A DNA stretch of 19,226 nucleotides from contig CAYLZN010000081.1 of the NCBI GenBank assembly GCA_964387935.1, positions 1 to 19,226 of the forward strand, given 5' to 3'. Of this stretch, positions 15,264-19,226 are shown one piece after another (the first letter of the stretch is position 1; the number at the start of each line of letters is the position of its first letter). This DNA comes from CAYLZN01 sp964387935. Lineage in GTDB: Bacteria; Acidobacteriota; Vicinamibacteria; Vicinamibacterales; JAFNAJ01. The notes below the pieces were generated by a model that was given only the letters and a program-made list of their open reading frames with translations, ran no database searches and was not told the origin of the DNA. The position numbers and the translations under genes were made by a program.

Positions 15264-17345
15264 ATGAAGCGGATTGTGAGCGTCAGCCTCGGACCGTCGG
15301 CACTCGACACCGACTTCACCACGGAGTTCCTGGGGGAGACCTTCCACGTGCGCCGCGTCGGCACTGACGGTGATCCAGGCCGGGCGGAGGCGCTGCTGGC
15401 GCAGGCGCAGGATGCCGCGGATGCCATCGGGATCGGCATGGTGCGCGACCACGCCGTCGTGGGGACCCGCCGCTTCACGGACCGGCTGACGGCGCGGCTC
15501 GAGCGGGCCGTGTCGCGCGTGCCGGTCACCACCGGCGCCGCCCTGCGGCTGTTCTTCGACGAATGGGCAGTCCGGCACGTGCAGCGGGAAGAGGGCGACT
15601 ACTTCACCAACGCCCGCACCGTGTTCCTGTCGGGCATGTCGAACTACCGCTCGGCGGCGATCCTGTCCGAGTACACGAAGAACCTGGCGTTTGCGGACCC
15701 CGTGATGCTCGACGGTCTGCCGATCGTCCTGCATTCGCTGCGCGCGCTCGAGACCTACGCTGCCGCACGCGCCCGGCTCCGCCGGCGACGCACGCCGCGC
15801 GCGCTGGCCCAGGACGGGCCCCCGCAACTGGCGCTCAGTCGGGGGGCGCTGCGCAAGGCGATGGCCTGGGCCCACTTCCTGGTCGCGCCGTACCAGGAAC
15901 TGGAGTCGTTCACCGCCGGGGAACTGCGTGACAAGGTGGTGCTCACCTCGTCGATCACCGACGACTCGCTCGCGCGTCTCGGGGCCAAGGGCGTCATCGT
16001 CGTCATCGACCGCACGCCCAAGCTGCTCGACCGCGTCGTCGGCCTCAACGTGCTCGACGCGATGATCCTCGCGACGATCGAAAAGCCGCGCGACGAGGTG
16101 CTGCACGACGACTACCTGCACGTCCTCGGCGGCCTCGATTTCGCGCCGCGGCTCCTGTATCCGACAGGGCGCCCGCGTCGCATCAACCGCTTCGCCTTCG
16201 TCATCCACCCGCTGTCACAGGAGTACTTCAAGACCGTCAAGCCCGTGGAGCTGCTCTCGCGCGCCACGGGCCGCCGTGGCATGAACATCCTGGAGAAAGT
16301 GATGGCGCACTCGCCGCCGTTCCTGTATTCGACCGTCACCGGCGTTGAGTCGCCGGCGGGCGTGTCGTCAGAGGGCTGGCTGATCACCGTGGGCGGCACG
16401 CCGAAGCAGTTGCTCGCGCACAGCCCGGAGTTCACCTATCGGCGCCTCGAAGCCGCCGCACGGATGGCGCAGAAGCTCGGGGCGCAGATCATGGGGTTGG
16501 GCGCGTTCACCAAGGTGGTCGGCGATGCCGGCGTCACGGTGGCGAAGCGCGCGGACATCCCGATTACCACCGGCAACAGCTACAGCGCGTCGGCGGCCCT
16601 CTGGGCGGGTGCGGACGCGGTGCGGCGCCTCGGCCTGGTGCCGCTGACGTCGAGCGGCCGGGTGGAGGGCAAGGCGATGGTCATCGGTGCGACCGGCGCC
16701 ATCGGCTCCGCCTGCGCGCGGCTGCTGGCGCAGGCCGTCGACGAGGTCCACCTCGTGTCCATCGAGGCCGCCAAGCTGCTGACCCTGAAGGAGAGCGTCC
16801 TCAAGGACACGCCGCAGGCGAAGCTGCACCTGGCGAGCAGGCCGGACGAGTTCCTGTCGGACATGGACATGATCGTCACCGCCACGTCCGGGGCGGGGAA
16901 GAAGATCCTCGACATCATGAAGGTGAAGCCCGGATGCGTGATCACCGTCGTGGCGCGGCCGCTGGACCTGCCGCCGAGCGAGGTGGCGAAGCGGCCCGAC
17001 GTGCTCGTGATCGAGTCGGGCGAGATCCTGCTGCCGGGCGACGTGAAGATGCGCAATATCGGGCTGCCGCCGGGGATTGCCTACGCGTGCCTCGCCGAGA
17101 CCATCGTGCTCGCGCTCGAGGGGCGGTTCGAGACCTTCACGATCGGCCGGAACATCGAGTGGCAGAAGGTCAAGGACATCTACAGGCTGGGCCTGCGGCA
17201 CGGCATGAAGCTGGCCGCGATCTCGGGCGTGAACGGCGTGTTCACCGACGACGACATCGCGCGCGTTCGCGAGCGCGCGCTGGCGGCCAGGGCCGCGCAG
17301 GCGGCCGTAGGTCGACCGCCCGCCGCAGGCCGTCAGCCGTCGTGA
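15264..17345 (+). CDS. Fusion of a 'quinate 5-dehydrogenase'-like domain with an acyl-ACP-reductase (AAR)-like domain
   Basis: A 693-residue soluble protein with two recognisable halves. Residues 1 to about 300 resemble stand-alone proteins annotated quinate 5-dehydrogenase: MKRIVSVSLGPS, RRVGTDGD (31-38), DAIGIGMV (53-60), a membrane-free middle, and VVLTSSITDDSLARLGAKGV (225-244) with GLNVLDAMILA. Residues from about 308 match cyanobacterial acyl-ACP reductase, which makes fatty aldehydes: RFAFVIHPLS, LGAQIMGLGAFTKVV (405-419), ITTGNSYSASA (434-444, TTGNTHTAY in AAR), the NADPH loop VIGATGAIGSA (473-483), and AYACLAETIVLALEG (606-620). Cys609 aligns with the catalytic Cys of AAR (ACFAEAxLLEFEG). 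IGRNIEWQKVKDIYRLGLRHG matches the AAR C terminus. No aldehyde-deformylating oxygenase is nearby. Whether it reduces an acyl thioester is inference. A POT transporter follows 45 nt downstream. Confidence 0.8.
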   Translation: MKRIVSVSLGPSALDTDFTTEFLGETFHVRRVGTDGDPGRAEALLAQAQDAADAIGIGMVRDHAVVGTRRFTDRLTARLERAVSRVPVTTGAALRLFFDEWAVRHVQREEGDYFTNARTVFLSGMSNYRSAAILSEYTKNLAFADPVMLDGLPIVLHSLRALETYAAARARLRRRRTPRALAQDGPPQLALSRGALRKAMAWAHFLVAPYQELESFTAGELRDKVVLTSSITDDSLARLGAKGVIVVIDRTPKLLDRVVGLNVLDAMILATIEKPRDEVLHDDYLHVLGGLDFAPRLLYPTGRPRRINRFAFVIHPLSQEYFKTVKPVELLSRATGRRGMNILEKVMAHSPPFLYSTVTGVESPAGVSSEGWLITVGGTPKQLLAHSPEFTYRRLEAAARMAQKLGAQIMGLGAFTKVVGDAGVTVAKRADIPITTGNSYSASAALWAGADAVRRLGLVPLTSSGRVEGKAMVIGATGAIGSACARLLAQAVDEVHLVSIEAAKLLTLKESVLKDTPQAKLHLASRPDEFLSDMDMIVTATSGAGKKILDIMKVKPGCVITVVARPLDLPPSEVAKRPDVLVIESGEILLPGDVKMRNIGLPPGIAYACLAETIVLALEGRFETFTIGRNIEWQKVKDIYRLGLRHGMKLAAISGVNGVFTDDDIARVRERALAARAAQAAVGRPPAAGRQPS

Positions 17346-17355
17346 GCCGCCCGAC

Positions 17356-17376
17356 GCAAGCCGCAAGCCGCAAGCC
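17356..17376. repeat. Three tandem GCAAGCC heptamers
   Basis: Three perfect copies of GCAAGCC followed by GG, filling most of the 45-nt gap before the transporter gene and ending just ahead of its ribosome binding site (GAGG at 17381-17384). The last two copies plus GG match the repeat at 11478-11493 at 15 of 16 positions. Confidence 0.7.
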
Positions 17377-17390
17377 GGACGAGGTTTTTC

Positions 17391-18869
17391 ATGACTGATA
17401 CGCAACCGCGCAGCGCCTTTCCCCGCACGTTCTGGGTCGCCAACGTGATGGAGCTCTTCGAGCGGGCGGCCTACTACGGCATGAACTCGGTGCTGGCGGT
17501 GTACCTGACCGCGAAGGTCAGCGAAGGAGGCCTCGGCTTTACGGAGCAGTCCGTGGGGTTCCTCCAGAGCATCGTCTATGCCGCCACCTACGTGCTGCCC
17601 ATCCTCGGCGGCGCGCTCGCGGACCGCTACGGCTATCGTCGCCTGCTGCTCGTGGCGTTTTCGCTGCTGTCGGCCGGCTACTTCGCCGCGGGGCAGTCGT
17701 CGACGTACGCGCTCGTCTTCCTCGCCCTGCTGATCATGGCGACGGGCTCCGGGCTCTTCAAGCCGATCATCAGCGGCACGATCGCGCGGACCACGGATGA
17801 GACCAACTCCGCGTTCGGCTTCGGCATCTACTACTGGATGATCAACCTCGGCGCGTTCCTGGCGCCGCTGATCGTCAGCGTGCTCAAGGGGTTCTCGTGG
17901 ACGTACGTGTTCGTGGCGTCGGCCCTCTACACGGGCCTCATGCTGCTGCCGACGCTGTTCGTCTGGCAGGATCCGCCGCGGCCGGAGAACCGGAAGACGC
18001 TGCGGGAGGTGGTCGTCGGCGCCGCCGAGGTGCTGGCGGACTCGCGCTTCATGCTGATGGTCGTCGTGTATTCGGGGTTCTGGATCCTCTACTTCCAGAA
18101 CTTCGGCTCGGTGTTGTGGTATCTGCGGGATTTCGTGAACCGCGAGCCGGTGAGCCGGGCGGTGACCTCGTGGTTCAATGCCGTGGGGCTGCCGTGGACG
18201 TTCACGTTCGACGCCGAGCACGTCACGGTGATCAACGCGGGGACCATCATCCTGCTGCAGGTGCTCGTGAGCCGGATCGTGAAGCAGAAGAAGCCGCTGC
18301 CGACCATGGTGACGGGCATGCTGTTCGGGGCCGTGGGCTTCCTGCTGCTGGCGGCGTCGCAGAACCCGTGGGTGTTCATTCTCGGGATTGCGGTGTTCTC
18401 GATCGGGGAGATGACCGCGCACCCGAAGTACTACAGCTTCGTGGGGCTGGTGGCGCCGGAGGATCGCAAAGCGGTCTACATGGGGTATGCGTTCCTGTAC
18501 GGCGTGTTCGGGTCGCTGCTGGGGTCGAGCTTCGGGGCGTTCCTGTACGAGCGGATGCTGAAGCCGGTGGTGGGGACGCCCGAGGGGCCGGTGCGGACCC
18601 GGATGTTCTGGCTGCTGTTTGCGGTGCTGGACGTCGTGGCGGCGGTGGGGTTGGTGGTGTTCGCGCGGAGGTTCGGGGCGGACACGGCGGAGACGCGGGC
18701 GCGGGCGCGGGTGGTGATGCGGGCGGTGTATGGGTTGATTCTGGCGGTGGGGGTGGGGTTCCTGTACCTCGCATTCTCCTCCACGCCGGTGCAATCGCGC
18801 GTGGCGGTGCAGGCGTTGATTTTTGGCTTCCTGGGGCTCGGGGGGCTGATCATGAGCCGCAGGAAGTAG
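17391..18869 (+). CDS. POT-family proton-coupled oligopeptide transporter (MFS)
   Basis: A 492-residue inner-membrane protein with about 12-14 hydrophobic segments. The POT/PTR2 signature is clear: FWVANVMELFERAAYYGM, with the E-x-x-E-R motif at E21, E24 and R25 that couples proton binding to transport, and Y28-Y29. The phenylalanine usual after E-R is alanine here. GSGLFKPIISGTIA (about 120-133) and FGIYYWMINLGAFLAPLI (about 144-161) are the second PTR2 signature region, and GEMTAHPKYYSFVGLVAP matches the late signature. POT proteins import di- and tripeptides, and some carry other substrates. The ATG at 17391 has GAGG 6 nt upstream. It follows the AAR-like gene by 45 nt on the same strand, so they may be co-transcribed, though the heptamer repeat lies between. 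The last 300 bases are unusually G-rich at third codon positions. Confidence 0.9.
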   Translation: MTDTQPRSAFPRTFWVANVMELFERAAYYGMNSVLAVYLTAKVSEGGLGFTEQSVGFLQSIVYAATYVLPILGGALADRYGYRRLLLVAFSLLSAGYFAAGQSSTYALVFLALLIMATGSGLFKPIISGTIARTTDETNSAFGFGIYYWMINLGAFLAPLIVSVLKGFSWTYVFVASALYTGLMLLPTLFVWQDPPRPENRKTLREVVVGAAEVLADSRFMLMVVVYSGFWILYFQNFGSVLWYLRDFVNREPVSRAVTSWFNAVGLPWTFTFDAEHVTVINAGTIILLQVLVSRIVKQKKPLPTMVTGMLFGAVGFLLLAASQNPWVFILGIAVFSIGEMTAHPKYYSFVGLVAPEDRKAVYMGYAFLYGVFGSLLGSSFGAFLYERMLKPVVGTPEGPVRTRMFWLLFAVLDVVAAVGLVVFARRFGADTAETRARARVVMRAVYGLILAVGVGFLYLAFSSTPVQSRVAVQALIFGFLGLGGLIMSRRK

Positions 18870-19226
18870 CTACCAGATCAGACAAAAATCACACTCAGAG
18901 CGGAACAATCGCGTTCTGGCAGGAAAAAGGCTCCGGATTTTCGGGACTTCAAGTCTGGGCTCAATCTTGCTTTGGATCCTTTTGTCTCTATGCGGGTGGA
19001 AGCCTGCGTGGAGGCTGAGATTGGACCCACATCGGCGTCCTGCCCGGCTCCCGGCAGGGCCAGGCGCCTGCGAGTGCCGGCGGCGACGCCGGTAGAACAA
19101 ACGCGGTTCTCCCCCCGCGTTCTGTTTGACGTGACCGGTCGGGCCCGGGCGTCTCGGCAACGCCCCGGCCCGCACGGGCGATGGCGACCGCCCCCGCCGG
19201 CGCCGCGAGCACCCGCGTTCCCTCGC
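18870..19226. other. Non-coding tail with adjacent hairpins
   Basis: No frame here looks like a protein on either strand. From 19037 onward the sequence folds into several adjacent hairpins: CCTGC-C-CGG/CCG-GCAGG (19039-19058), CCGGCG/CGCCGG closed by a GCGA tetraloop (19077-19092), GAACA-AACGCGG/CCGCGTT-c-TGTTT (19095-19127), GGGCCcGGGCGT/ACGCCCcGGCCC (19141-19171), GGGCG/CGCCC (19176-19193), and GCGAG/CTCGC at the window edge (19205-19226). 18870-19036 is less GC-rich and shows nothing I recognise. Confidence 0.5.
19095..19127. terminator. Possible terminator-like hairpin downstream of the transporter
   Basis: AACGCGG (19100-19106) pairs perfectly with CCGCGTT (19115-19121) around an 8-nt loop. 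The stem continues for five more pairs (one of them G-T) past a bulged C. It lies 225 nt after the transporter stop codon. There is no real T-run afterwards, so termination is uncertain; it may be one element of a larger structured RNA. Confidence 0.35.

Noticed and set aside
16368..18794. Very long minus-strand open frame (about 808 codons) opposite the AAR-like and transporter genes
   Set aside because: Its translation is low-complexity and full of Arg, His, Pro and Gln, typical of the antisense of GC-rich codons, while the + strand genes have clear family motifs.
19012..19027. CTGAGA followed by ACCC, resembling part of a TPP riboswitch
   Set aside because: The required GAACCTGAT-type second half and the P4/P5 elements do not follow, so only a chance match to a short motif remains.

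Overview
The window is GC-rich, densely coded DNA with no ribosomal or transfer RNA gene that I can recognise. The gene content fits a Gram-negative, surface-glycan-producing bacterium. It includes a CBM9-like/DUF5916 outer-membrane barrel, a PEP-CTERM protein, an Uma2 nuclease, a lipoprotein gamma-glutamyltransferase, a periplasmic M16 protease and GT-C membrane glycosyltransferases. That mixture is typical of Acidobacteriota, especially the Vicinamibacteria. This is an inference from gene content, since no marker gene is present.

Layout. 1-339 holds no convincing gene; one short motif faintly resembles an insertion-sequence end. 340-930 encodes a probable HEPN-fold protein. 931-1217 is a convergent intergenic region with a long inverted repeat. 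1218-3056 (-) is a gamma-glutamyltransferase, divergent from an Uma2-family protein at 3322-3873 (+). 3892-6744 (-) is a PqqL-like two-lobed M16 zinc protease. Between its start and the next gene lies a broken piece of a secreted SagB-type nitroreductase (6872-7117, +).

A tight three-gene operon follows on the + strand: an outer-membrane barrel (7122-9518), a PglD/NeuD-like hexapeptide acyltransferase (9527-10159) and a GT4 glycosyltransferase (10152-11426). 11504-12304 (-) is a PEP-CTERM protein with a near-consensus sigma-54 promoter about 100 nt upstream. Divergent from it is a GT-C membrane protein whose N-terminal part is joined out of frame to a C-terminal discoidin domain (12648-13603). 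This is best read as a gene with a large internal deletion. 13619-15232 (-) is an intact GT-C/ArnT-like membrane protein.

15264-17345 (+) is the most unusual gene. Its N-terminal half resembles proteins annotated as quinate 5-dehydrogenase, and its C-terminal half resembles cyanobacterial acyl-ACP reductase (AAR), including the conserved cysteine and the GATGxIG nucleotide-binding loop. A POT-family transporter follows at 17391-18869. The last 357 bases carry no gene but contain a run of adjacent hairpins.

How the genes fit together. The barrel, acyltransferase, GT4, PEP-CTERM protein and two GT-C proteins point to cell-surface polysaccharide and surface-protein biogenesis. No exosortase is present here. 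The GGT, the M16 protease and the POT transporter could all serve peptide and glutathione scavenging, but they are not in one operon. The AAR-like fusion is the best candidate for undescribed enzymology. The nitroreductase fragment and the deleted GT-C gene show that the region has been eroding.
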